Shown: positions 44,140 to 52,492 of the stretch, piece after piece
How the letters are laid out: every line of letters begins with the position of its first letter
How positions within the stretch are numbered: the first letter of the stretch is position 1
Source: Ruminococcus sp. AM22-13
GTDB lineage: Bacteria; Bacillota; Clostridia; Lachnospirales; Lachnospiraceae
Reading direction: 5' to 3'
NCBI RefSeq assembly: GCF_003471165.1
Contig: NZ_QRIL01000003.1
Span: 1 to 64,000, forward strand
DNA length: 64,000 nt
Translations under genes and position numbers: made by a program
Notes under the pieces: generated by a model
What the model was told of the DNA's origin: nothing
What the model saw: only the letters and a program-made list of their open reading frames with translations
Database searches by the model: none

Positions 44140-45384
44140 ATGGAAGCAGAAACAAAAACAATTCCAGAACACGGGGAACATTTTAATGAAAGTATTGTAA
44201 ATGAAGTGATTCTGGAGGACATGAAAAAAAACAGAATCGATCATATGAAATATCTTCCTGGAATGGAAGTTCTGGAAGGGTCAGATGTAATGGAGCAGGT
44301 AATCTCCGCAATGCAGGAATATGATTATGATAAATATACGGAAGCAGATGTGCGCAGGGCATTGGCGCATGATAACCGTACTTTGGAAGATTTTCAGGCA
44401 TTGCTTTCTCCGGCAGCATTGCCGTTGCTGGAAGAGATTGCACAGGCAGCACAGATAGAAACAAGAAAACATTTTGGAAACAGTGTATATATGTTTACAC
44501 CGATTTATATCGCTAATTACTGCGAAAATTATTGTATTTATTGTGGATTTAACTGCCATAACAAGATTCGCAGGGCACAGTTAAATGAAGAAGAAATCGA
44601 TAAAGAAATGTCTGCAATCGCAAAGACAGGACTACAGGAAATTCTGATTCTGACAGGAGAAAGCAGAGCGAAATCGGACGTAAAATATATTGGAGAAGCA
44701 TGTAAGATTGCAAGAAAATATTTCAAAGTTATTGGTCTTGAAGTATATCCGATGAACTCTGATGAGTATGCGTATCTGCATGAATGCGGAGCAGATTATG
44801 TAACTGTTTTTCAGGAAACATATAATTCCGATAAGTATGAGACTCTGCATCTGGCAGGACATAAACGTATTTTTCCATATCGTCTGAATGCGCAGGAACG
44901 TGCATTAAAAGGTGGAATGCGAGGCGTAGGATTTGCAGCACTTCTGGGACTTGATGATTTCCGGAAAGATGCCTTTGCAACGGGATATCATGCATGGCTG
45001 CTCCAGCGAAAATACCCTCATGCAGAGATTGCTTTCTCCTGCCCGAGACTTCGCCCGATCATTAATAATGACAGAATCAATCCGATGGATGTACATGAGC
45101 CACAGCTGCTACAGGTAGTATGTGCATATCGATTATTTATGCCATTTGCAAGCATTACTGTTTCTACAAGGGAATGCGAGCGTGTGAGAGATAATCTGGT
45201 AAGTATCGCGGCAACAAAGATATCAGCTGGCGTAAGTACAGGAATCGGAAGCCATGTGGAAGACATAGAAGATAAAGGAGATGACCAGTTTGAGATTTCT
45301 GACGGAAGATCTGTAAATGAGGTTTATCAGGCGCTTCTGGATCATAATCTTCAGCCGGTTATGAATGATTATGTGTACCTCTGA
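44140..45384 (+). CDS. thiH: 2-iminoacetate synthase (tyrosine lyase)
   Basis: The 414-residue radical SAM enzyme has the CX3CX2C cluster motif at C128, C132 and C135 (YCENYCIYCGF) and splits tyrosine to give dehydroglycine for ThiG, the route of anaerobes. Further marks are LTGESRAKSDVKYIGEA, VFQETYNSDKYE, GVGFAALLGLDDFRKDAF and TVSTRECERVRD. Its 3' end overlaps the next gene by 20 bases. AATTTGGAGGAAAT provides a good ribosome binding site. Confidence 0.95.
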   Translation: MEAETKTIPEHGEHFNESIVNEVILEDMKKNRIDHMKYLPGMEVLEGSDVMEQVISAMQEYDYDKYTEADVRRALAHDNRTLEDFQALLSPAALPLLEEIAQAAQIETRKHFGNSVYMFTPIYIANYCENYCIYCGFNCHNKIRRAQLNEEEIDKEMSAIAKTGLQEILILTGESRAKSDVKYIGEACKIARKYFKVIGLEVYPMNSDEYAYLHECGADYVTVFQETYNSDKYETLHLAGHKRIFPYRLNAQERALKGGMRGVGFAALLGLDDFRKDAFATGYHAWLLQRKYPHAEIAFSCPRLRPIINNDRINPMDVHEPQLLQVVCAYRLFMPFASITVSTRECERVRDNLVSIAATKISAGVSTGIGSHVEDIEDKGDDQFEISDGRSVNEVYQALLDHNLQPVMNDYVYL

Positions 45385-45949
45385 TTTTTATAAAAATGTG
45401 ATTGCGGTGACCAACAGATCTCTGTGTGAACGTCCTTTTCCGGAGCAGATAGAAAGAGTATGTAATTGTCATCCTAAAGCAATAATACTGAGAGAAAAAG
45501 ATCTGTCGGAGGAAGAATATCTTCTTCTGGCAGAGAAAATATTGAACATCTGCCGGGAATATGATGTTCCCTGTATGCTTCATACTTATATAAATACAGC
45601 CAGAAAACTGGAACATCCTTTTATCCATCTTCCGTTATTTCTTCTGAAAGAATACCAAGGAAAACTTGAGAATTTCCGGGGAATTGGATGTTCAGTTCAT
45701 TCTGTAGAAGATGCCCTGGAAGCACAGAAATTGGGTGTAACTTACCTTACAGCCGGTCACATTTATACAACTAATTGTAAAAAAGGACTTCCGCCAAGAG
45801 GACTGAAGTTTCTTGGGGATGTTTGTGATTCTGTGACGATTCCGGTGTATGCAATAGGTGGAATCCATCCAGGAACAGAGCAGATATCTGAAGTGATAGC
45901 ACGAGGTGCTGCTGGTGGGTGTATTATGTCTGATATGATGAAAATATAG
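45365..45949 (+). CDS. thiE: Thiamine phosphate synthase family protein (ThiE/TenI)
   Basis: The 194-residue TIM barrel has PKAIILREKDLSEEEY, the phosphate-binding GHIYTTNCKKGLPPRGL and IPVYAIGGIHP motifs of ThiE/TenI. Depending on subgroup it joins HMP-PP with thiazole-P or aromatises the thiazole. The last position in thiSGH-x is common for TenI-like thiazole tautomerases and ThiE alike, so the symbol is tentative. Start is ATG 45365 (or 45371), inside thiH, indicating translational coupling. Confidence 0.8.
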   Translation: MIMCTSDFYKNVIAVTNRSLCERPFPEQIERVCNCHPKAIILREKDLSEEEYLLLAEKILNICREYDVPCMLHTYINTARKLEHPFIHLPLFLLKEYQGKLENFRGIGCSVHSVEDALEAQKLGVTYLTAGHIYTTNCKKGLPPRGLKFLGDVCDSVTIPVYAIGGIHPGTEQISEVIARGAAGGCIMSDMMKI

Positions 45950-46116
45950 TAAAAGAACATATTAAGCTGTATGAATATTTAAAACAAATGGAAGAAATTT
46001 TACCTGATCTGGTTAAATAAGAGAGTGTTAGTTTTGGACTATTTCTGTGATATAAACGGAAATCATATGGATAAAAAATAAGGATTTTTCAGATATAATT
46101 ATGCGTGTATAGAAAT

Positions 46117-46209
46117 ATAAAAGCCACATTTATTCGACGATTACTAATGAATAAAGTAATTCGAAAATGTGGCTTTTATCAGGAGGGGTACAAGCCCCTC
46201 CTGATAAAA
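46117..46209. terminator. Paired hairpins between thiE and thiC, including a family A arm
   Basis: ATAAAAGCCACAT (46117-46129) pairs with ATGTGGCTTTTAT (46167-46179). It overlaps a second perfect stem, TTTTATCAGGAGGGG (46174-46188) with its complement (46195-46209), which is the TATCAGG hairpin of repeat family A standing alone. Both could terminate the convergent thi transcripts. Confidence 0.7.
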
Positions 46210-46216
46210 GAAGGAA

Positions 46217-47527
46217 TCATTCATCAAAAATAGTAACGATTTCTCCATCCAGAATACGATTTGTATTCTTTACAGCACAGAAGTTACCACACATACTGCA
46301 GGTATCTTCTTTTTCCGGCTTTGCTTCTGCACGATAGCGTCTTGCTTTCTCCGGATCCATGCTGAGTTTGAACATTTCTTCCCAGTCAAGGCGTTTTCTG
46401 GCTTCGCTCATCTTGTAATCCCAATCGGCAGCACCAGGAATTCCTTTTGCAATATCAGCTGCATGGGCTGCGATTTTAGCTGCAATAATACCCTCTTTTA
46501 CATCAGCCGCATTTGGCAGACGAAGATGCTCAGCAGGAGTTACATAGCACAGGAATGCAGCTCCTGAATATGCAGCAATAGCTCCTCCGATTGCAGATGT
46601 GATGTGATCATATCCAGGAGCAACATCTGTTACGAGCGGTCCAAGTACATAGAAAGGAGCACCATGGCACAGTGTTTTCTGAATTTCCATATTGGCTGCG
46701 ATCTGGTTCATTGGCATATGTCCAGGACCTTCGATCATAACCTGAACATCCTTATCCCATGCACGTTTTGTGAGTTCGCCAAGAGTGATCAGCTCTTCGA
46801 TCTGGGCAGTATCTGTTGCATCAGCAAGACATCCCGGACGACATGCATCACCGAGACTTAAGGTGATATCGTACTCTCTGCAGATATCAAGGATTTCATC
46901 AAAATGTTCATAGAATGGATTCTCTTTTCCTGTCATTTCCATCCATGCGAACATAATAGAACCGCCTCTGGAAACGATATTCATGAGACGTTTATTCTGC
47001 TTAAAACGTGCTGCAGTTGCACGATTCATACCACAATGGATAGTCATGAAATCAACACCATCTTCTGCATGCATACGAACGATATCGATCCACTCTTCGG
47101 ATGTGATTTTTCCAAGAGCTTTGTGGTAATATACAACTGCATCATAGATTGGAACGGTGCCGATCATTGCCGGACATTCGGAAGTGAGTTTGCGGCGGAA
47201 GCTTCTGGTGTCACCGTAAGAGCTGAGATCCATGATTGCTTCTGCACCCATTTCTACTGCAGAATGTACCTTTTCATATTCCATATCAACGTCTTTCCAG
47301 TCTCTGGAAACACCTAAATTTACATTGATTTTGGTAGTCAATTTTGCACCGACACCGCTTGGACTGATGCATTTATGATTCTTATTGCATGGGATAATGA
47401 CCTGCCCTTTTGCAATCAGTTCTCTTAATTCTTCCACATCAAAATGTTCTTTCTCTGCTACGATTTCCATCTGCGGTGTGATGATTCCGTGACGCGCTGC
47501 GTCCATCTGTGTTGTGTACTGTGTCAT
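46217..47527 (-). CDS. thiC: Phosphomethylpyrimidine synthase
   Basis: The 436-residue enzyme makes the pyrimidine half of thiamine from aminoimidazole ribotide using a [4Fe-4S]/SAM radical. Marks are [60 protein letters not shown] and [14 protein letters not shown]. The C-terminal cluster motif is [10 protein letters not shown]2CX3C, the short-form spacing rather than CX2CX4C. AAGGAGG six bases before ATG 47527 fixes the start. A separate TPP riboswitch controls it. Confidence 0.95.
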   Translation of the reverse strand: MTQYTTQMDAARHGIITPQMEIVAEKEHFDVEELRELIAKGQVIIPCNKNHKCISPSGVGAKLTTKINVNLGVSRDWKDVDMEYEKVHSAVEMGAEAIMDLSSYGDTRSFRRKLTSECPAMIGTVPIYDAVVYYHKALGKITSEEWIDIVRMHAEDGVDFMTIHCGMNRATAARFKQNKRLMNIVSRGGSIMFAWMEMTGKENPFYEHFDEILDICREYDITLSLGDACRPGCLADATDTAQIEELITLGELTKRAWDKDVQVMIEGPGHMPMNQIAANMEIQKTLCHGAPFYVLGPLVTDVAPGYDHITSAIGGAIAAYSGAAFLCYVTPAEHLRLPNAADVKEGIIAAKIAAHAADIAKGIPGAADWDYKMSEARKRLDWEEMFKLSMDPEKARRYRAEAKPEKEDTCSMCGNFCAVKNTNRILDGEIVTIFDE

Positions 47528-47548
47528 TTTTTCCTCCTTGCCCTGCAC

Positions 47549-47860
47549 TGTGGGCTTCTAAATGAACTGCGCCTCCTGCATATAGCAGGGACTTGCACCT
47601 GCGCATATTCGTAAGTTTTCGGGTAAACTTTTGCGATGTGACAGAGAGTGGTGCCCCCGGTCTGTCGTAATAATTAAGATGGGGAAGTGATCTATATGAC
47701 AATATATGAACGTAAAAATATCCGAAGAAATATATTTTTTATATATGATTATGAAGAAGATATTTTGATCGAATCAAGTGATTTCTCTGCTTCAATTACA
47801 AATATCTGCTTGACAATTATCAGGGAATATTATGAAATATTTGCCCTGTATTTTTTCGGA
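47549..47860. other. Structured spacer between the thiC riboswitch terminator and thiC
   Basis: On the minus strand three hairpins follow one another: GACAGA/TCTGTC, AAGTTT/AAACTT and a TGCGC/GCGCA helix enclosing CCTGC/GCAGG, then a GCCC/GGGC hairpin next to the ribosome binding site. I do not recognise a riboswitch class. A degraded family A repeat occupies 47762-47835. Confidence 0.45.
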
Positions 47861-47861
47861 T

Positions 47862-47904
47862 AAAAAAGGAAAGACTGCAATACGCCAACAAGCATACTGC
47901 AGTC
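47862..47904 (-). terminator. Terminator arm of the thiC riboswitch
   Basis: GACTGCAGTATGC and GCGTATTGCAGTC (minus strand, 47904 down to 47873) form a stem with G-T pairs, followed by TCCTTTTTTA. Confidence 0.8.
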
Positions 47905-47918
47905 CGGAAGAACTATAA

Positions 47919-48004
47919 CTTTCCCTACGTTGGCATTATCCAAATCAGGTTATGGGTTAAAGCGATACAGCTTACTCTCAGCCTGCTTACACAAGCACCC
48001 CTTG
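47919..48004 (-). promoter_or_regulatory. TPP riboswitch (thiC)
   Basis: On the minus strand: AGGGGTGCTTGTG, AGGCTGAGAGTAAG, TTAACCCATAACCTGATTTG and GATAATGCCAACGTAGGGAA, the complete THI-box core. Confidence 0.95.
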
Positions 48005-48070
48005 TCTTAATTGCTCACATTGTAACACTTTGATATGAGAAAGTCAATAACAATTCATGATCCAAAGTGG

Positions 48071-49078
48071 TCAAACTAAAGACATATTATATACTTTAGC
48101 ATAGGAATGCCATGTTTTGTTCTTGACTTTTTTATTGGCAATTATTTTAATTCCATATTTGAAATTCTTTTTCATTCCTGTAAGAGTGAATGAGTTGGAA
48201 GTAGTTGTATTCACTTTTTTGAAAGAACTGTTTCCCGGGTATTTGATATAAACAGTATAGTTTGTTGCACCGGAAATTCTATTCCATTTTACAGACATTG
48301 AAGTGCTTGTATTACCCGCTTTCTGAAGTGTAACACCAGTAGCAACGTATCTGGTTGTAGCTGAAGAACTTACATAACGTTTATTATTCAGAATGATGTA
48401 CGGATAAATTTTCACCTGATAAAATGCAGTTCCGGACATAGGCAGGGTAAAGGAATATCTGGTATTAAAGTACTTTGTAACAGCTTTTTTAGAAGCGTAG
48501 CTTTGATAGATAACTTTATATCCGCTGATGGAATTTGAAGGATTTACAGTAGCCATATTGAAAGTATATCCATTTCCGGCAGCATAAGATGATTTAATAT
48601 TTACACTGGTATAAAGTGTTGTGCATCCGGCTGTGCGGGAGCTTATTGCTGTTCCGGATGAATTTAAGGCAGTAAGTTTTATGTTGTAGGCAGTACCGGC
48701 TTTTAATTTATTTATCGTGACTTTATTTCGGGTATTACCGACATATCCCAGAAATCGGTAAGATGATGAATTAAAATTGCTGATACTGACAGCGTACTTA
48801 TCAGCATTTGAAACAGAACTCCATTGAACGGTTATGGAATTTACAGAGGCAGCAACCTGTTGGATACCGGATCCAGAAGTAAGATAGGAAGCCGCTGCCG
48901 CTTGCGCATCAGAATCATCAACAGAAGGAGTATCTGTGTCTTCCTGAATCGAATTTGCAGACTGTTCTGCCAGTGAAAGTTGTGCAGTTGCTGCAAAAAC
49001 AGCAGCGGTGGATGAAAATGTAAGAATTGCGCTAAGAGCGATGCTTACGAAAAATTTTTTAAAACTTCTTGCTTTCAT
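48071..49078 (-). CDS. Secreted fibronectin type III-like repeat protein
   Basis: The 335-residue protein has a signal peptide (about 1-29, cut after VFA) and an acidic linker (30-70). Two Fn3-like domains follow: about 72-155 (SVNSITVQWSSVSNADKYAV, TINKLKAGTAYNIKLTALNS) and 247-335 (MSVKWNRISGATNYTVYIK, FTLTGMKKNFKYGIKIIA), with a related less regular segment between them. No enzyme domain, LPXTG or cell-wall-binding motif is visible. Probable role is surface or matrix association; function unknown. Confidence 0.8.
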   Translation of the reverse strand: MKARSFKKFFVSIALSAILTFSSTAAVFAATAQLSLAEQSANSIQEDTDTPSVDDSDAQAAAASYLTSGSGIQQVAASVNSITVQWSSVSNADKYAVSISNFNSSSYRFLGYVGNTRNKVTINKLKAGTAYNIKLTALNSSGTAISSRTAGCTTLYTSVNIKSSYAAGNGYTFNMATVNPSNSISGYKVIYQSYASKKAVTKYFNTRYSFTLPMSGTAFYQVKIYPYIILNNKRYVSSSATTRYVATGVTLQKAGNTSTSMSVKWNRISGATNYTVYIKYPGNSSFKKVNTTTSNSFTLTGMKKNFKYGIKIIANKKVKNKTWHSYAKVYNMSLV

Positions 49079-49109
49079 GATAAAGACCTCCTTTTTAACA
49101 CGATAAAAT

Positions 49110-49157
49110 AATAAAAAAACTCCGTTAATGTTAAAAATATTTTAACATAACGGAGTT
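49110..49157 (-). terminator. Terminator of the HicB-like gene
   Basis: AACTCCGTTA (49118-49127) pairs with TAACGGAGTT (49148-49157) and an inner TGTTAAAA/TTTTAACA extension; on the minus strand a TTTTTTT tract follows. It separates the HicB-like gene from the Fn3 gene. Confidence 0.8.
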
Positions 49158-49221
49158 GGATTTCTGTAATTTCCTGTTATTGCTCAGGATATAATCTGAT
49201 TGATATTGCAAGTTGATAAGA

Positions 49222-49500
49222 CTATTCATCCCAGCCGTCATACATACGGATGTTGACCTGAATATTTCTTACAATATCACCTTCCAGAAGATTAAGGTCG
49301 GATTCATCGGAAATTGCAGGAAGATCCATTTCATCTTCCATTACTTCTGCATAGATCCAGTTATAAGCTGCTTCATTTGCATTGTCAATAGCGTCATCCA
49401 GAGTGTCGCCTTCTGCTTCACAGCATTCCAGATCCGGAAAGAATGCTTTATATTTGCCTTCTTCATTTTTGCGGAAAACCGCAGGATATATAAATTTCAT
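49222..49500 (-). CDS. HicB-family antitoxin-like protein
   Basis: The 92-residue protein has the partial RNase H-like HicB fold: MKFIYPAVFRKNEEGKYKAFFPDLE, CCEAEGDTLDDAIDNANEAAYNWI. HicB antitoxins normally pair with a small HicA mRNA interferase containing a dsRBD-like fold; no hicA is adjacent on either strand. It may be a solitary HicB relative with another role. Start at 49500 follows GAGGAG; an upstream in-frame ATG (49515) lacks one. Confidence 0.75.
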   Translation of the reverse strand: MKFIYPAVFRKNEEGKYKAFFPDLECCEAEGDTLDDAIDNANEAAYNWIYAEVMEDEMDLPAISDESDLNLLEGDIVRNIQVNIRMYDGWDE

Positions 49501-49673
49501 TGAAAAACTCCTCACTTTCTGTCATAACGAAACGTTATATTTTTCTGTATGGTAAACGGAATGATATTTTTGTGATTCTGGTTTACGTTTATACCGAGAA
49601 TAGTATATAATACATTCATATATTCAGCAAGTGATAATGGATAAAAAACGGAAATGTAAGAGGGAGATATGGG

Positions 49674-50489
49674 ATGCTTACAATAGAAATGGACAATTTT
49701 GATTTGGGTCAGATCTGCAGATCTGGGCAGTGTTTCCGAATGGATCAAATTGGTGATGACCGTTACCGGGTTATTGCGGGAGATAAATATCTGGAACTGA
49801 CACAGGAAAGAGGAATTGTCAATTTCTTCTGTCCGGAAGAGGATTTTATTTTCTTCTGGATCCGGTATTTTGATCTGGATCATGATTATAATGAATACAT
49901 ACAGAAAATCAATCCCAGAGATAAATATCTGACTGCTGCAGGTGAGATGGGAAGCGGAATCCGTATTCTGCAGCAGGATTTGTGGGAGATGATTATATCA
50001 TTCCTGATTTCACAGCAGAATAATATTACAAGAATAAAAAAGTGTATTGAAAATATCAGCCGGGAATTTGGAGAGAAAAAAGAAAGCAGTACAGGTGCAG
50101 AATATTATGCATTTCCAACTGCACAGGCCCTGGCATCTGCAACTGAAGAACAATTGCGGGAGTGTAATCTGGGGTACCGGGCAAAATATGTGCTGGATAC
50201 AGCAAGGAAAGTCTTTTTTGGTGACATATCTTTAGAGAGTATCTATGACATGACATATAAAAATGCACGAAAGGAGCTTCTGAACCTATATGGGGTTGGA
50301 GAGAAAGTAGCAGACTGCATCTGCCTTTTTGGACTGCATCAGCTGGATGCTTTTCCTATCGATACTCACATCCGCCAGGCACTGGATGCTCATTATAAAC
50401 GTGGATTTCCAAATCGACGATATAAAGGTTTCCGAGGCGTGATGCAGCAGTATATATTCTATTATGAACTGACAAACAGCAGCAAATAA
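49674..50489 (+). CDS. 8-oxoguanine DNA glycosylase (Ogg-type)
   Basis: The 271-residue protein is an HhH-GPD glycosylase/AP lyase: N-terminal SGQCFRMDQ, the hairpin LYGVGEKVADCICLFG with catalytic K211, and D230 in DAFPIDTHI. It excises 8-oxoguanine paired with cytosine. It is followed by a small hypothetical gene after 15 bases and is convergent with nth, the other base-excision enzyme here. Confidence 0.9.
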   Translation: MLTIEMDNFDLGQICRSGQCFRMDQIGDDRYRVIAGDKYLELTQERGIVNFFCPEEDFIFFWIRYFDLDHDYNEYIQKINPRDKYLTAAGEMGSGIRILQQDLWEMIISFLISQQNNITRIKKCIENISREFGEKKESSTGAEYYAFPTAQALASATEEQLRECNLGYRAKYVLDTARKVFFGDISLESIYDMTYKNARKELLNLYGVGEKVADCICLFGLHQLDAFPIDTHIRQALDAHYKRGFPNRRYKGFRGVMQQYIFYYELTNSSK

Positions 50490-50504
50490 AGGAGAAATGT
50501 TATT

Positions 50505-50795
50505 ATGGAAATCGGAGCAATGTTAGACGAATTAAGGGAAAAAGCACTGAAAGACCGTAACATCTGGCAACAGTTGATGGATACCAGAAAAGAAAAACAG
50601 CCACTGGATGCTTTCTGTGCCAAGTGCCGGGAACTTGGATATGAAATTTATGAAATGGATCTGATCACCGCCGGCGAAGAATTCTATGCTACTATGCGAA
50701 GAAGTACAAACGGTGGAGGAGAGAACTCTCCAAAGTTGGCAGGGGAAGATGACTTCTATGAACTCTTTTTTGCCAGCCTGGAGCAAGATAAGTAA
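50505..50795 (+). CDS. Small conserved hypothetical protein, possibly Nif11-like
   Basis: The 96-residue acidic protein has a helical N-terminus (MEIGAMLDELREKALKD), a CAKCRELGYEIYEMDL segment resembling the Nif11 domain helix pair, and a Gly-rich RRSTNGGGENSP motif. Nif11-type sequences are leader regions of some peptide natural products, but there are no modification genes nearby, so a leader role is unlikely. It lies 15 bases after ogg with GGAG upstream, so the two are probably co-transcribed. Confidence 0.55.
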   Translation: MEIGAMLDELREKALKDRNIWQQLMDTRKEKQPLDAFCAKCRELGYEIYEMDLITAGEEFYATMRRSTNGGGENSPKLAGEDDFYELFFASLEQDK

Positions 50796-50802
50796 TTTTA
50801 AA

Positions 50803-50851
50803 TCCCCGTTCAGTGTTTGAGTTATGAACAAACATTGAATGGGGATTTTTT
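50803..50851 (+). terminator. Terminator of the ogg unit
   Basis: A 17-bp stem, TCCCCGTTCAGTGTTTG (50803-50819) with its partner 50829-50845 and G-T pairs, is followed by six T residues. Confidence 0.85.
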
Positions 50852-50903
50852 ATGGAAAAGTAGTCTATGGAGTATCAAGTCAGATACAAAAGAAAATAAA
50901 TGA

Positions 50904-51551
50904 TTACTTTGAATGTTCCAGACCATTCTTTGCACAGATATCGTTAAGGCAGCATTTATCACAATATGGCTTTGTACGTGCTGTACAGACATCACGTCCA
51001 TGATTAACCAGACGATGGCAGAGCTCATTTCCCTCTTCCGGTGGAATGATCTTCCACAAAGCCATTTCTACCTTCTTAGGATCTTTTATACCATCTACCA
51101 GGCCAATACGGTTAGACAGACGGATACAATGTGTATCCGTAACAATCGCAGGTTTGCCAAACACATCTCCCATAATCAGATTCGCACTCTTTCTTCCCAC
51201 ACCAGGAAGCTTCAGCAGAGCATCAAAATCATCAGGAACATTATCATGATACTGTTCATGTAAAACTTTCATACATGCGCTGATATCTCTGGCTTTACTC
51301 TTTCCCAGTCCGCAAGGACGCACGATTGCTTCGATGTCAGCTACGTCGGCGTTTGCAAGAGCCTCTACTGTAGGATATTTTGCATACAGATCCTGCACAA
51401 CCACATTCACCCTCGCATCTGTACACTGTGCAGCCAGACGCACACTTACCAATAATTTCCACGCATTATCATAATCCAGAGTACAATCCGCATCCGGATA
51501 TTCCTTTTTCAATCGCTCAATAACCTCAAGGGCTAATTCCTGTTTTGTCAT
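50904..51551 (-). CDS. nth: Endonuclease III
   Basis: The 215-residue HhH-GPD enzyme removes oxidised pyrimidines and cleaves AP sites. The hairpin LPGVGRKSANLIM holds catalytic K121, and D139 is in VTDTHCIRL. The iron-sulphur cysteines are C189, C197, C200 and C206, a CX7CX2CX5C pattern, one residue longer in the first loop than the classic CX6C form. Nothing else is abnormal. It is convergent with the ogg unit. Confidence 0.93.
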   Translation of the reverse strand: MTKQELALEVIERLKKEYPDADCTLDYDNAWKLLVSVRLAAQCTDARVNVVVQDLYAKYPTVEALANADVADIEAIVRPCGLGKSKARDISACMKVLHEQYHDNVPDDFDALLKLPGVGRKSANLIMGDVFGKPAIVTDTHCIRLSNRIGLVDGIKDPKKVEMALWKIIPPEEGNELCHRLVNHGRDVCTARTKPYCDKCCLNDICAKNGLEHSK

Positions 51552-51694
51552 ATATATTTTCTAACTCCGTTTCATATTTTATTGTATTTCTATAATATCA
51601 TAAACAAGCTCTGCTTGCATTTCCGATTTTCCTATATTAAAATAAAATCAGTCGTTGTATTTACAACAAAGCATATAAAAAATAATGAAAAGGA

Positions 51695-51721
51695 GTAACT
51701 GTTCAGTACCTTCACAGTTAC
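51695..51721 (-). repeat. Family C 27-bp palindrome between ribosome binding site and crp-like start
   Basis: This is the exact reverse complement of 16462-16488. It begins at the last base of AAAGGAG (51689-51695) and ends 14 bases before the ATG at 51736. Folding it would bring the two signals close together. Confidence 0.75.
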
Positions 51722-51735
51722 GAAAAGAAAACTAT

Positions 51736-52407
51736 ATGATAGATACAGAATTTCTATGCAAATCCCGCCTGTTCAGGGGATTTACAAAAGAAGAAATAAC
51801 AAGTCTGCTGGAGTGCCTGAATGCCGCTGTCAAAACATATCGCAAAGGAGAATACATTTTCCAGGCAGGGGAAGTGACAGAGAATTTTGGAATGATCATA
51901 GAGGGAAAAGTTCAGATCATCAGTGATGACTACTGGGGGGAAAGACAGATTCTTGCCGGTTTTGGAAAAGGACAGCTTTTCGGGGAGGCATATGCATGTA
52001 TGGAGAAAATGCCTCTCCTGGTCAGTGCGATAGCAGTAGAAGAATCTCAGGTTCTGATGCTGAATGCTCACAGAGTTCTTCAGACCTGCACCTCAGCCTG
52101 TGACTTTCACCGCAGACTGGTAGAAAATCTGGTAGGGATCCTGGCAAAGAAAAATCTCACACTTACCAGAAAAATCGACCAGATCAGCAAGAAAACAATC
52201 AGAGGAAAAGTGCTTGCCTATCTATCAAGTGAGGCAGGACAACAGGATAGCAATGATATTACTGTTCCATTTAACAGACAGCAGCTGGCTGAATATCTGG
52301 CAGTTGACAGAAGTGCATTGTCGGCGGAATTGTCAAGGATGCAGAAAGAGGGTATTATCAGTTACAGAAAGAATCATTTTGTTTTAAATAAAGATCATAT
52401 AGAATAG
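51736..52407 (+). CDS. Crp/Fnr-family transcriptional regulator
   Basis: The 223-residue protein has the cyclic-nucleotide-binding-type jelly roll (FRGFTKEEITSLLECL, YRKGEYIFQAGE, FGMIIEGKVQII, GQLFGEAYACMEKMP) and a C-terminal HTH_Crp (NRQQLAEYLAVDRSALSAELSRMQKEGII). It lacks the cysteine set of Fnr and the full cAMP-contact motif, so the effector is unknown. The frame is open from ATG 51685, but those first codons are the family C palindrome; MIDTEFLCK at 51736 is the likely protein start. The MBL-fold gene follows after 85 bases. Confidence 0.85.
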   Translation: MIDTEFLCKSRLFRGFTKEEITSLLECLNAAVKTYRKGEYIFQAGEVTENFGMIIEGKVQIISDDYWGERQILAGFGKGQLFGEAYACMEKMPLLVSAIAVEESQVLMLNAHRVLQTCTSACDFHRRLVENLVGILAKKNLTLTRKIDQISKKTIRGKVLAYLSSEAGQQDSNDITVPFNRQQLAEYLAVDRSALSAELSRMQKEGIISYRKNHFVLNKDHIE

Positions 52408-52492
52408 TCAAAAAACAGAACGTTAATTTATTGGTACACAGGTTGAGTATTTTTGATTAACTGATAGAAATTAACACATAAGAGGGAAAAGA

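Noticed and set aside
45950..46020. Short open frame after thiE ending LPDLVK-stop
   Set aside because: About 20 codons only, no start signal, and its end resembles a decayed family A repeat; not enough to call a gene remnant.
49222..49500. Complete HicAB toxin-antitoxin pair
   Set aside because: No HicA-like frame with a ribosome binding site was found on either side of the HicB-like gene.
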